Source of the DNA: Paraburkholderia caffeinilytica
GTDB lineage: Bacteria > Pseudomonadota > Gammaproteobacteria > Burkholderiales > Burkholderiaceae
DNA: 64,000 nt
Assembly (NCBI RefSeq): GCF_003368325.1
Contig: NZ_CP031466.1
Location: 496,001-560,000 of the forward strand
Direction of reading: 5' to 3'
This document shows positions 9,664-18,180 of this stretch, in pieces. The translations under genes were made by a program, and so were the position numbers. The stretch's first letter is position 1; each line of letters begins with the position of its first letter. The notes under the pieces are model-generated. The model saw only the letters and a list, made by a program, of their open reading frames with translations. It was not told the DNA's origin and ran no database searches.

Positions 9664-9789
9664 ACGGGAAGCGACGCGCATCTTCGCCAGGATAGCCGGC
9701 ATACCGTTGTCGGCGATGTTGATCGGCGCGCCGCCGTCCGGAATGACGCTGTACGCGCCGGACACCGAAAAAATTCGACGAGCCGCTGC
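9664..9789 (-). pseudogene. Possible gene remnant immediately downstream of the MFS gene
   Basis: Read on the minus strand in the same frame as the MFS gene and directly after its TAA, the sequence encodes a well-composed peptide containing FSVSGAYSVIPDGGAPIN and ADNGMPAILAKM before it runs into the antisense of the MBL gene. No start codon or ribosome binding site fits well. It could be the remains of a coding region truncated during rearrangement, or chance. I do not recognise the family. Confidence 0.2.
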
Positions 9790-11247
9790 TTAGCCCGGAT
9801 TGATGTCGTCCTGGCTGCGGCGTGTCGTGCGGGGGCCGAGAATCCGCAATGTGATCGCGACGACCAGCAGCGCGGCGGCGATGACGCCGAACATAGCGCC
9901 TGCTCCTTGCTGATTCAATACGGGGAGCAATACGAAAGGCAGCATGCCGCTGACGATGCGGGACAACGAGTACGTACTGCCGATGGCGGTTGAACGTACG
10001 CTGGCTGGAAAGATCTCGGACTGGTAGACATGGTACGCATTGCTGAATACGTTCGAAGCGCATGTCGTCAACACACCAAAGAGAACAATCATCCCCGAGT
10101 TGTTGGAATACGCAAATCCCAGGCCGAAAACTGCAATGGACAATATGGCGCCGATCACCAGTGTGCGGCGTTCTATCCAGTTGAGTAGTGGGATCGAAAG
10201 CAACGATCCGACCGGGTAGCCGAGAAACGACAACGCGATAAAAAGCGTTCCGTCAGTGACCTCGAAGCCACGGCTTTTCACCACGGTTGCAGCCAGTGTG
10301 CCAAAACCATAGTAGCCAAATCCTTGCAGCAGATGGAAGATGGTCAACATCAGGTAGCGCCTGTTGTAGGGCGGGCGGCGCAGCAAGGCAATGCGCTCGC
10401 CTAACGTCATCGGCTTGCGCTTGACGGTCGCTTCAGGGGAGATGGTCGATACCGTCACCCCGGCACTGGCGGCAAAGCGCCGGAGCATGGCATGAGCTTC
10501 CTCGACACGGCCCTGCGCCAGTAGCCAGCGCGGGCTTTCGGGCAACTTATGTTGCACGAGCAGAACCAGTACCGCGCCCAGGCTGCCGATGACCAGGATA
10601 ACGCGCCAGCCCGCCACGGCCCCGAAGTGAAGAGGATTGAGCCAAAGCGCGAGGAATCCCACCAGCGGCACGGCGACATACGACGTGGTGTACGCCCATG
10701 CGGCCATTCGCCCGCGGCGTTCCTTAGGCAGGATCTCGGACAGGAAGCTATCGGCCACGGGATAGATCGCCCCTACGCCGATGCCGGTAAGGAAGCGGCA
10801 GATCACCAGCATCTCGGCGTTGACCGAGAATGCACCGACCAGCGAAAAGCCGCTGTACCAGATCAGATTGAATAAGAAAGCCTTACGCCGGCCGATTCGG
10901 TCGGCCATGCTGCCCAGAAAAAATGCCCCAAAGAACATGCCGATAAACGCCGAAGCCAGCAGCAGCTTGAAGTCCGTGCTGTGCCTGTCGATACCGTATT
11001 CCCCCTGCAATGCCGCACCGATTGAGCTGACAAGGAAAATCTCGAACATGTCGAAGAACAAGCCTATGCCGATCACCCACACCACAAATCGATGCAGCGA
11101 ACCCGCCGGCATGTTGTCCATCCAGCCGCCCAGCGTCGTGGCTTTGGCATGCAGGGCAGGTGTGTCGCTAGCTACGCCCGGTTCGGGTGAAGCCATGCGA
11201 GAATGAGCGGTCGCGCTGCCGCCCACGTCCAGATTTCGGGTGTTCAT
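9790..11247 (-). CDS. MFS transporter, sugar/organic-acid:H+ symporter type
   Basis: A 485-aa, 12-helix permease. The ATG at 11247 follows a good GGAGAC ribosome binding site; upstream in-frame starts are not supported. Membrane helices begin at about residue 50 (FVVWVIGIGLFFDMFEIFLVSS). The loop motif GSMADRIGRRKAFLFN and the post-helix-6 motif LPESPRWLLAQGR are those of the sugar porter / metabolite:H+ symporter group, which also contains aromatic-acid and niacin carriers. It is the last gene of a minus-strand set with a CoA-transferase, an HMG-CoA-lyase-like enzyme and a VOC protein, so it probably imports the acid they degrade. A 190-bp gap separates it from the VOC gene, so it may also have its own promoter. 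Confidence 0.88.
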   Translation of the reverse strand: MNTRNLDVGGSATAHSRMASPEPGVASDTPALHAKATTLGGWMDNMPAGSLHRFVVWVIGIGLFFDMFEIFLVSSIGAALQGEYGIDRHSTDFKLLLASAFIGMFFGAFFLGSMADRIGRRKAFLFNLIWYSGFSLVGAFSVNAEMLVICRFLTGIGVGAIYPVADSFLSEILPKERRGRMAAWAYTTSYVAVPLVGFLALWLNPLHFGAVAGWRVILVIGSLGAVLVLLVQHKLPESPRWLLAQGRVEEAHAMLRRFAASAGVTVSTISPEATVKRKPMTLGERIALLRRPPYNRRYLMLTIFHLLQGFGYYGFGTLAATVVKSRGFEVTDGTLFIALSFLGYPVGSLLSIPLLNWIERRTLVIGAILSIAVFGLGFAYSNNSGMIVLFGVLTTCASNVFSNAYHVYQSEIFPASVRSTAIGSTYSLSRIVSGMLPFVLLPVLNQQGAGAMFGVIAAALLVVAITLRILGPRTTRRSQDDINPG

Positions 11248-11437
11248 GTTTGTCTCCGTTTCTTTGTTCGTGGGTCGGCTTATGCGCCGTTCACCACGTT
11301 GATCGGCGCGAAGCATGGGCGCGTCGATAAGGTTGCGAGTTGTCGCCGTGAGCAGCGTGGGCCGCAAAATCACGTTGCTCGGATCGCCAGGCGGCATGTG
11401 AAAATCGCGGGGTCGTGGATTGCGGGGTGTCATCGCA

Positions 11438-11824
11438 TCATCCCATCGGCTCGGAAATCTCGATCAGATTCAGATCGGGATCCCGCACATAGACGGAACG
11501 AATCTTCTGCGTGGCGCCGGTGCGCGCAACCGGGCCTTCGACGATCGGCCATTCGCAGCGGGCCAGATGCGCAATCACGTCGTCGAGCGGCACGGTGGCG
11601 ATGAAGCACAGGTCGAGCGCGCCCGGCACGGGAACATGAGCCTTCGGCTCGAATTCGGCGCCGCGCACGTGGACGTTGATCTTCTGATTACCGAAGCGAA
11701 ATGCGCTACGTCCTTCGCCAAACGTCTCGAGTTGCATCTGCAAGACCTCGGTGTAGAAGCGCTTCGTTGCAGCGAAATCGACGCAGGTGAGGACGAGGTG
11801 ATCGAGGTGGTCGATGAGTGCCAT
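11438..11824 (-). CDS. VOC-family (glyoxalase/bleomycin-resistance fold) protein
   Basis: A 128-aa vicinal-oxygen-chelate protein. The two beta-alpha-beta-beta-beta modules are seen from IDHLDHLVLTCVDFAATKRFY at the N-terminus and from LDLCFIATVPLDDVIAHL in the middle, ending with YVRDPDLNLIEISEP. Candidate metal ligands are H8 and the glutamate in LIEIS; the reaction is not predictable. Its start is 1 nt after the HMG-CoA-lyase-like stop, so it belongs to that operon. Lyases, isomerases or epimerases of CoA esters occur in this fold, but nothing here proves such a role. Confidence 0.85.
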   Translation of the reverse strand: MALIDHLDHLVLTCVDFAATKRFYTEVLQMQLETFGEGRSAFRFGNQKINVHVRGAEFEPKAHVPVPGALDLCFIATVPLDDVIAHLARCEWPIVEGPVARTGATQKIRSVYVRDPDLNLIEISEPMG

Positions 11825-11825
11825 G

Positions 11826-12791
11826 TCATGCTCCGGATGAAAATACGCGTTGTTCCGGCAGGCCGTCGGCGGCGATGCAAGGCATCGAATGCAGATCCAG
11901 CCGCTGGCCGGCCTTGAGCAACTGGCTCGGCACGTCGTGGCCGATCAGCCCCGGAAGCAGGGCGGAGGCGGACAGCACGGCGGCGAGATCCACGCCGGTG
12001 TCGTAGCCGTCGAGCTCGAGCATATGCACCAGTTCTTCCGTGCAGACGTTGCCCGTTGCACCCGGCGCGTAGGGGCAGCCGCCGAGACCGCCGAGCGACG
12101 CGTCGAAGCGGTCGACGCCGGCTTCCAGCGCGGCGAGCGTGTTGGCGAGCGCCATGCCGCGCGTGTTGTGAAAATGCAGCGTGAGTTCGAGCGCGGCGAA
12201 GCGCTCGCGGGCGGCGGCGCACAGCGCGCCAACCTGCGAGGGGTAAGCCATGCCGGTGGTATCGCACAACGTCACGCCGTGCACGCCGAGATCGGCGAAG
12301 CGCTGCATCCAGTCCAGCACGTCAGCCTGATCGATATCGCCTTCCATGGGGCAGCCCATCGCCGTGGACAACGATACGTTGATCGCCACGCGCGTTTGCT
12401 TGACGACTCCGATTACGTCGCGCAACTGGGCGAACGACTGCTCGCGGCTCATGCGCAAGTTCGCGCGGTTGTGGCTCTCGCTGACCGACATCACGAGATT
12501 GACTTCATCGACGCCGCACGACAGCGCGCGCTCCGCGCCGCGCAGGTTCGGAACGAGCACGGTGTAGACAACGCCTGCACGTCGCGCGATCCGTTGCATC
12601 ACCGCCTCGGCGTCGCGCAAGGCGGGAATCGCTTTCGGCGAGGTGAACGAAGTCACTTCGATCTTGGCGTATCCGCACGCGCTCAGACGATCGATCAGTT
12701 CGATCTTGGCATCGGTGTCGACGAACCTCGCTTCGTTCTGAAAGCCGTCGCGGGTGGCGACTTCCTGGATAGACAGACGCTTGCCGCTCAT
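11826..12791 (-). CDS. Hydroxymethylglutaryl-CoA lyase-like enzyme
   Basis: A 321-aa TIM-barrel lyase of the HMG-CoA lyase / isopropylmalate synthase superfamily. Typical activity is cleavage of (S)-HMG-CoA to acetoacetate and acetyl-CoA (EC 4.1.3.4). Visible residues are R14-D15 in EVATRDGFQNE, the metal-binding HFHNTRG (H206, H208) and the catalytic loop GLGGCPYAPGATGN with C239. AGGAG precedes the start. It lies 13 nt after a family III CoA-transferase and 1 nt before a VOC gene. Together with the transferase it could degrade free hydroxymethylglutarate or a related 3-hydroxy-3-methyl diacid such as citramalate. No leucine-degradation genes (isovaleryl-CoA dehydrogenase, methylcrotonyl-CoA carboxylase) are adjacent. 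Confidence 0.9.
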   Translation of the reverse strand: MSGKRLSIQEVATRDGFQNEARFVDTDAKIELIDRLSACGYAKIEVTSFTSPKAIPALRDAEAVMQRIARRAGVVYTVLVPNLRGAERALSCGVDEVNLVMSVSESHNRANLRMSREQSFAQLRDVIGVVKQTRVAINVSLSTAMGCPMEGDIDQADVLDWMQRFADLGVHGVTLCDTTGMAYPSQVGALCAAARERFAALELTLHFHNTRGMALANTLAALEAGVDRFDASLGGLGGCPYAPGATGNVCTEELVHMLELDGYDTGVDLAAVLSASALLPGLIGHDVPSQLLKAGQRLDLHSMPCIAADGLPEQRVFSSGA

Positions 12792-12804
12792 GCAGTGCTC
12801 CTGG

Positions 12805-13995
12805 TCAGATGATGCCGCGGGCGCGCCAGGCGTCGCGGGTCGTGGTGTCGATGCCGAGGTTGTCCAGCACTCTGTCGGTGTGCTGGCCGAGCGTGGGCGC
12901 GGACGTGTTCACCGTGCCTGGCGTCGCGCTCAGCTTCGGGACGATGCCGGGCAGTTGCACCGGCGTGCCATCGGGGAGGCGGGCGTCGAGAATCATGTCG
13001 CGTGCGTGGTAGTGCGGGTCGCTCGCAATGTCGGCGATATCGTAGATTTTTCCGGCGGGAATGCGTGCGTCATTGAGCGCGGCGAGCACGTCGTCGAGCG
13101 TGCGGTCCAGCGTCCAGTCGGCGATCGCGGCATCCAGCCGGGCGACGTGCCTGACGCGGCCATCGTTCTGGGCGAGTGCGGGATCGTCGGCGAGGTCCTG
13201 GCGGCCGATCAGTTCCATCAGACGCCGGAAGATACTGTCGCCATTGCCGGCGATCAGCGCATATTTGCCGTCGCGGCAGCGATAGGCGTTCGACGGAGCG
13301 ATCCCGGGCAGGCTGCTGCCCGCCGGTTGGCGCACGGAGCCGAACGCCGAGTATTCGGGCAACAGGCTTTCCATCATGTTGAAGACCGACTCGTAGAGCG
13401 CGACGTCGATCATCTGGCCCGCACCGCCGTTGTGGTCGCGATGGCGCAACGCGAGCAGGATGCCGATCACGCCATGCAAGGCCGAGAGGGAATCGCCGAT
13501 GGAGATACCCACGCGCACGGGCGTGCGGCCGGTTTCGCCGCTTAGATGCCGCAGGCCGCCCATCGCTTCGCCGATCACGCCGAAGCCGGGTCGGTCGCGG
13601 TAGGGACCGGTCTGCCCATAGCCCGACACCCGCAGCATCACGAGGCCAGGATTGAGCGCGTGCAGTTCATCCCAGCCGAGGCCCCATTTTTCGAGCGTGC
13701 CGGGACGAAAGTTTTCGATCAGCACGTCGCTTTGCGCGACCAGTTGGCGCACCACGTCCTGGCCTTCGGATGAGCGAAGATCGAGCGTGACGGATTCCTT
13801 GTTGCGCGATTGCGCCGCCCACCAGACCGAGGTGCCTTCATGCAGCAGGCGCCATTTGCGCAACGGGTCGCCCGTGCCGGGCGGTTCGATCTTGATGACA
13901 TGCGCGCCGAATTCGGCGAGCATTTTTCCAGCAAAGGGACCGGCGATGAGCTGGCCCATTTCAAGCACGCGAACGCCTTCTAACGGCTTCGTCAT
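12805..13995 (-). CDS. CaiB/BaiF family (family III) CoA-transferase
   Basis: A 396-aa CoA-transferase that moves CoA between carboxylic acids. The ATG at 13995 follows GGAGAC; longer versions to 14220 are not supported. The N-terminal CoA-binding segment (LIAGPFAGKMLAEFGAHVIKIEPP) and the catalytic aspartate in ISIGDSLSALHG (D168) are present. The family includes formyl-CoA transferase, carnitine CoA-transferase and the eukaryotic succinyl-CoA:glutarate/HMG CoA-transferase. Being first in an operon with an HMG-CoA-lyase-like gene, its likely job is to activate the imported diacid. A LysR gene upstream in the same direction is the probable regulator. Confidence 0.9.
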   Translation of the reverse strand: MTKPLEGVRVLEMGQLIAGPFAGKMLAEFGAHVIKIEPPGTGDPLRKWRLLHEGTSVWWAAQSRNKESVTLDLRSSEGQDVVRQLVAQSDVLIENFRPGTLEKWGLGWDELHALNPGLVMLRVSGYGQTGPYRDRPGFGVIGEAMGGLRHLSGETGRTPVRVGISIGDSLSALHGVIGILLALRHRDHNGGAGQMIDVALYESVFNMMESLLPEYSAFGSVRQPAGSSLPGIAPSNAYRCRDGKYALIAGNGDSIFRRLMELIGRQDLADDPALAQNDGRVRHVARLDAAIADWTLDRTLDDVLAALNDARIPAGKIYDIADIASDPHYHARDMILDARLPDGTPVQLPGIVPKLSATPGTVNTSAPTLGQHTDRVLDNLGIDTTTRDAWRARGII

Positions 13996-14076
13996 GGTTG
14001 TCTCCTTGCAAACGTCGTTCTCTTGACGCGTACTTTGCGACAACCCGCGTGTGCTGAAAATCAATGGTTTCTCAAT

Positions 14077-14101
14077 GACCCTTTCCGTTCCGGAAAGGGT
14101 C
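14077..14101. promoter_or_regulatory. Perfect 11-bp inverted repeat between LysR gene and CoA-transferase operon
   Basis: GACCCTTTCCG (14077-14087) and CGGAAAGGGTC (14091-14101) are exact reverse complements around a 3-nt centre. The element lies 8 nt after the LysR stop and about 80 bp upstream of the CoA-transferase start. No T-run follows on the minus strand, so an operator for the operon is about as likely as a terminator of the LysR transcript. Confidence 0.45.
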
Positions 14102-14108
14102 GGCGAGC

Positions 14109-15023
14109 TTAACCGTCTGTGCTGTCTGTTCGGCCGGTCATGAAGTCGAGGAAGCGCAGCGCTTCGGGCGACAGTGTTTCGCGCGACAGCGTGCCGATCC
14201 ACAAGGTGCGATGCGCCCACGCGTCGGTGAGTTTCACGGCGCGCAGGCCTGCCGCGAGAATGTCGGCGCGCACGGCGCCCTCGGGTAAGACGCCGATGCC
14301 GAGCCCGTGCTCGATCATCCGGCAGATGCCGTCGAAGCTATGCACCTGGATGCGCAGCTTGAGTGTGCGGTCCGCGCTGAATGCGGCATCGAGCAGGCGC
14401 GCGAGCAGCGAACTGCCTTCGTTCAGGCCGACGTACTCGAAGTCGAGCGTATCGGCGAAGGCGACTTCCTCGACGGCCGCGAGGGGGTGGCCGTTCGGCA
14501 CCAGCAGCACGAGCTTGTCCTGACGATAGGCGGCCTTGTCGATGCCCGGCGCCAGGACGTTGTCCGCGAAGATGCCGATGTCGGCGGTGCCGTTGCGGAT
14601 CGCTGCGACGATATCGTCGCTCAAGCGCTCCTCGAGCGATATCTTCACGCTGGGGTTGCCGGAGAGAAACGCCTGCACGTCGTGCGGCAGGAACTGGATG
14701 ATCGCTGACGTGTTGGCCCAGACCCGCACGTGTCCACGCACGCCGGCGGCGTAGTCGCTCATTTCGTTGGCCATCCGGTTCACGCGGTCGGCGACTTGCC
14801 GGGCATGGGCGAGCAGCCCCTTGCCGGCGGCAGTCAACTCGATGCCGCGCGGCCGCCGCAGCATGAGCGTGCAATCGATGCTGCGCTCAAGATCCGTCAT
14901 GCGCTTGCTGACCGCCGACAAGGTCATGCAGGTGCGCTCGGCCGCTTTTGTGAGGCTGCCGAGTTCTGCTACGACGACGAAAAGGCGTAGCGACTGCAGG
15001 TCGTAGTGAGAGGAGCTGGTCAT
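14109..15023 (-). CDS. LysR-type transcriptional regulator
   Basis: A 304-aa LTTR. From the ATG at 15023 the N-terminal winged helix-turn-helix is at about residues 8-67 (LQSLRLFVVVAELGSLTKAAERTCMTLSAVSKRMTDLE). The periplasmic-binding-like effector domain follows to about residue 295. An upstream in-frame start at 15230 would exceed the normal family length. It is encoded just upstream of, and in the same direction as, the CoA-transferase / HMG-CoA-lyase-like / MFS set and so probably controls it; the co-inducer would be the imported acid or its CoA ester. The 338-bp spacer to the divergent porin contains a long perfect hairpin. Confidence 0.9.
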   Translation of the reverse strand: MTSSSHYDLQSLRLFVVVAELGSLTKAAERTCMTLSAVSKRMTDLERSIDCTLMLRRPRGIELTAAGKGLLAHARQVADRVNRMANEMSDYAAGVRGHVRVWANTSAIIQFLPHDVQAFLSGNPSVKISLEERLSDDIVAAIRNGTADIGIFADNVLAPGIDKAAYRQDKLVLLVPNGHPLAAVEEVAFADTLDFEYVGLNEGSSLLARLLDAAFSADRTLKLRIQVHSFDGICRMIEHGLGIGVLPEGAVRADILAAGLRAVKLTDAWAHRTLWIGTLSRETLSPEALRFLDFMTGRTDSTDG

Positions 15024-15189
15024 GGCTGTGTGGCGTTTGGCGCGCTGGAAGTCGGTAGCGCTGCGCGTCGGATGCTGGCCCGGCGCAGTGGACTGACTTC
15101 GGGACCGACTTCGGAGCCGACTTCGTGTGAAGCATAGCAGGGAGCGGGGAGCCGGCGGTCTGGCCGGTGCCGGACGCTGCTGGACATAC

Positions 15190-15235
15190 GATGCGTGGGC
15201 CGCTTCACATCGGAACGTGAAGCGGCCCACGCATC
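15190..15235. repeat. 19-bp perfect inverted repeat (hairpin) in the LysR/porin spacer
   Basis: An exact inverted repeat: the left arm begins GATGCGTGGGCCGC at 15190 and ends at 15208, the right arm is 15217-15235, and the loop is 8 nt (15209-15216). It lies between divergent promoters, about 127 bp before the porin start. No T-run follows on either strand, so it is not a standard terminator. It could be an mRNA 5' UTR structure, an operator or a REP-like element. Confidence 0.7.
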
Positions 15236-15361
15236 ATAGTAAGCTTGCTTTACGACGACGTTCTCTCTCGCTACGCCATCATCCGGAAAACGTATGGACG
15301 CACTCATCTTCGCGGCAGCGCCATCTCGGGCCATAAACTATCGCTACGCAAGCCCGATCCA

Positions 15362-16414
15362 ATGACGCGCCGCGCGTGGTGGATTTATCGTGCGGTCATG
15401 TGCGCGAGCATCGGCGGCGCCGGATTGCTTGTGTGTATGCGTGCCGCCGCGGCAGAGGGCGAAGGCGCCGTCACGCTGTACGGCGTATTGGACACCAGCA
15501 TCGAAGTGACCAATCCCGGCTCGGGATGGGCCGCGCGTCTTGACTCCGGCGCCTATCGGGGCTCGCGGGTCGGGCTGCGCGGCAGCGAGCCTATCGGTGC
15601 CGGCACCGCGGTGGTGTTCGTGCTGGAGAACGGCTTCGGCAGCAACGACGGCTCGCTTCAGACACCCGGGGTCCTCTTCAATCGCCAGGCATGGATCGGG
15701 ACGCGCGGCGCGTGGGGCGAGGTCAGGGTGGGGCGGCAGTACTCGCCGCTCTACATACCGTTCAAAGGCAGCCTCGATGCGTTTGGTGCCGGCACGATTG
15801 CGTCAGGACTCAACAACCTGTCGAAGATCACGCCGTACGCGAATAACGCGATCACGTATCTCTCTCCACTGCTTGCCGGATTCGACGGCACGGTCATGGT
15901 CGCAACGCGCGATCCATCGGAAAACGACGGGAACGGCATCGACGGATACTACGTGACGGCCGAATATCAGATCGATACGCTGAAGCTGCTCTACGCACGT
16001 CAGCAGACGCATGGCATTGGCGCACTGCGTGCGAACCTTGGCGGCGCAACGTACGGCACCGAAAAAATCCGTGTATGGCTCGCATTCTTCAACGGCGATG
16101 GGGGGACGCCGCGCTATCACGGCGCGGGCGCTTCCCTTTCGGCTCAATACAGTTTGTCGCCGCACGTCCGGGCGTCTGCCGGCTATGCGCACGTGCGCGA
16201 TTTCACCCGGGCGGGGGCGAGCGCCGACCAGTTCAGTGCGGCCTTCGAATATGATCTTTCGCGCACCATGCTTTTCTATTTCAGCGCGGCCTATCTGTCG
16301 AATCACGACGATGCGCAATTTACCCTGCGCGGTGTCAACGTAACCGGGCTGCCGGTCGCGTATCCTGGGGCGCCGGTCAAGGGCGTGCAGCTTGGATTGA
16401 TCGAGCGATTCTAG
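15362..16414 (+). CDS. Gram-negative outer-membrane porin
   Basis: A 350-aa trimeric 16-strand porin of the Burkholderia/Neisseria general-porin type. The start at 15362 gives a signal peptide (MTRRAWWIYRAV..., hydrophobic to about residue 32, cleavage near RAAAA). The mature N-terminus has the typical VTLYGVLDTSIEVTN strand, then SRVGLRGSEPIGAGTAVVF, LFNRQAWIGTRGAWGEVRVGRQ and the constriction-loop region. It ends in a C-terminal phenylalanine (LIERF), the BAM recognition signal. It allows diffusion of small solutes. It is divergent from the LysR of the diacid operon, but co-regulation is not shown. Confidence 0.92.
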   Translation: MTRRAWWIYRAVMCASIGGAGLLVCMRAAAAEGEGAVTLYGVLDTSIEVTNPGSGWAARLDSGAYRGSRVGLRGSEPIGAGTAVVFVLENGFGSNDGSLQTPGVLFNRQAWIGTRGAWGEVRVGRQYSPLYIPFKGSLDAFGAGTIASGLNNLSKITPYANNAITYLSPLLAGFDGTVMVATRDPSENDGNGIDGYYVTAEYQIDTLKLLYARQQTHGIGALRANLGGATYGTEKIRVWLAFFNGDGGTPRYHGAGASLSAQYSLSPHVRASAGYAHVRDFTRAGASADQFSAAFEYDLSRTMLFYFSAAYLSNHDDAQFTLRGVNVTGLPVAYPGAPVKGVQLGLIERF

Positions 16415-16701
16415 TCGGCGCGACAGCCCTCGCGCGACCGCGTTCGGGCTTGCACAATTCGCGTGCAGGCGACAGGCGACGTACGGATCTCCGTTGTGAG
16501 CGATCGATCACCTGCTGCAGCGAACGCCATGCGGTGTCCGAGCATGAGCGATACTGCATGCAGTGCGCCTCCGCTTCGAGCGATCTGAGCGTCACCGTAC
16601 AGACTCACCGGGTCGGCCGTTCGATTCTGGGATCTCGACGATCTGCTGTCTCATGTTCTCGAGCTTCCCGGGCCATCCAGCAAAACGATCACGCGACGAC
16701 G
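16415..16701. other. Intergenic region, 287 bp
   Basis: Between the porin and a small exported protein on the same strand. The short near-palindrome ACTGCATGCAGTGC lies around 16553-16566. No gene or clear terminator was recognised. Confidence 0.3.
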
Positions 16702-17148
16702 ATGAAACTGTCCGCTCTCCGCATGTTGACCGCCATTGCGTCGCTGGGTGCGGGATTTTCTGCAGCCGTGTGCAATGCCTACGCGCTCGATGCAAAGCTG
16801 GACTGCCGGTCGAGCCCGCATGATTTCATTGCTCCGCTTCTGGACGGGCAGTCGATCGATCCCAAGCCGATGCGCATCGAAGCGAACTCGGTCAACGCGT
16901 TTCGTCCCGCCCGCGGCAGCGACCTGATGGCATTCGGCTTTCATGTCCATGCCGTCTTCGGGTATGAGCAAAACGATCCCATTTTCAAACAAGGCAGCGG
17001 CCAACCGGTTACGCACCCGACGTACGGCGTGGTGGTGACCGGCTCTGCCGCGTCGGTCGAGGCGAGCGTACGGCGGGCCGGCAGCGATGCGGTCGTTCGC
17101 GACGTCGTGCCACTTTTTCTCACGGCCGTTTTCTGCAACGGGCGTTGA
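16702..17148 (+). CDS. Small exported protein of unknown function
   Basis: A 148-aa protein. The ATG at 16702 gives a clear signal peptide (MKLSALRMLTAIASLGAGF..., likely cleavage after NAYA at about residue 28); longer in-frame versions upstream are arginine-rich non-coding translation. The mature part (about 120 aa) has two cysteines, C36 near its N-terminus and C145 near its end, that could form a disulfide, and segments FRPARGSDLMAFGFHVHAVFGYEQNDPIF and PTYGVVVTG. No family is recognised. It is probably periplasmic. It ends tail to tail with the NmrA-like gene, 38 bp away. Confidence 0.65.
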   Translation: MKLSALRMLTAIASLGAGFSAAVCNAYALDAKLDCRSSPHDFIAPLLDGQSIDPKPMRIEANSVNAFRPARGSDLMAFGFHVHAVFGYEQNDPIFKQGSGQPVTHPTYGVVVTGSAASVEASVRRAGSDAVVRDVVPLFLTAVFCNGR

Positions 17149-17186
17149 GGTCCGTACTCATTGAGGCCCGTACTTCTGCCGATCGA

Positions 17187-18065
17187 TCAGCGCTTCGCCC
17201 ACGCGGCGGCCGTGGCAACCGCGAAGTCCCGGTAGGATCGCGGCTGCCTCCCGAGCAACGCAGCCAGACGATCGACTTCCGCTTTCGAAGCGACTGCGCC
17301 GTCCTGTTGATAGCGGCGCATCATCAGGCGCATATCGTAGGCAAGCCAACCTGGCGCGACTGCCTTGAGACGCTGTTCGAGGGTGTCGAGATCGTCGCCG
17401 CCGTAGCGGACCGGACGTCCCAGCGCCTCGGCCCAGATCGCAACAATGCTCTCCGAAGTCAGCGCGTCAGGGCCGACGAGTTCGTACGTTTCACGCGGCA
17501 ACGGATTGGCGGCGCGCTCGCGGCGCAGGAGTTCGCGTGCCGCGGCTTCGCCGATATCGCGGACGTCGACCATGGAGATACCTTGACCGCCAATCGGCAT
17601 GCCGTAGACACCGTGCGTCAGCAGCGGGTCTTTCTGCCTCACGTCGTTCTGGATGAAATAGGCGGGACGCAGCACCGTCGCCGGCAGGTCGCAGTGTTCG
17701 ATCATGCGCTCGACCGCGTGCTTGCCGGTGAAGTGCGGTACGTCGACGTACTCCGCGCCCTTGAAAACCGACAGATAAACCAGGCCTTTCACGCCGGCCT
17801 CCCGCGCGACGCTCAGGGTCTGCAGCGCCTGTGTCAGCTCGTCCGCGGCGTTGGGAACCAGCAGGAACAGCGTGCTGACACCGTCCAATGCACGCCGCAT
17901 CGAGTCGATGTCGGACAGGTCCCCCTTGACTGCGGTGACGCCAGTGGGGAATTGGGCCTTTTCCGGCGAGCGGGTCAGTGCGCGCACGTCGGCGCCGCTG
18001 CCGTTCAGATGGTCGAGAACCTGCTTGCCGATCACGCCGGTGCTGCCAGTTACGAGGATTGCCAT
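17187..18065 (-). CDS. NmrA-like NAD(P)-binding oxidoreductase / sensor
   Basis: A 292-aa atypical short-chain dehydrogenase of the NmrA family. The N-terminal Rossmann motif MAILVTGSTGVIGKQV (GxxGxxG) binds NAD(P); VTAVKGDLSDIDSMRRAL and FLLVPN follow in the expected positions. The classical YxxxK motif is replaced, as in other NmrA-like proteins that act as redox sensors or quinone/isoflavone-type reductases. Divergent to it, 115 bp away, is a LysR gene, a common arrangement in which the LysR controls the reductase. The substrate is unknown. Confidence 0.87.
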   Translation of the reverse strand: MAILVTGSTGVIGKQVLDHLNGSGADVRALTRSPEKAQFPTGVTAVKGDLSDIDSMRRALDGVSTLFLLVPNAADELTQALQTLSVAREAGVKGLVYLSVFKGAEYVDVPHFTGKHAVERMIEHCDLPATVLRPAYFIQNDVRQKDPLLTHGVYGMPIGGQGISMVDVRDIGEAAARELLRRERAANPLPRETYELVGPDALTSESIVAIWAEALGRPVRYGGDDLDTLEQRLKAVAPGWLAYDMRLMMRRYQQDGAVASKAEVDRLAALLGRQPRSYRDFAVATAAAWAKR

Positions 18066-18180
18066 GACTTTCTCCTGGGGTTGAATGGACTGGGTTAGTC
18101 CGTGAGACGAACAATAGTCGTTCCACTGAATGGCAGAAAGTGCCAGAATTCAGACACCTCGTCTCGTATATGGAACGATC

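Noticed and set aside
12805..13995. Loss of the catalytic aspartate of the CoA-transferase (GFG instead of GYD)
   Set aside because: The catalytic Asp of the family is in the later GDS motif, which is intact (D168).
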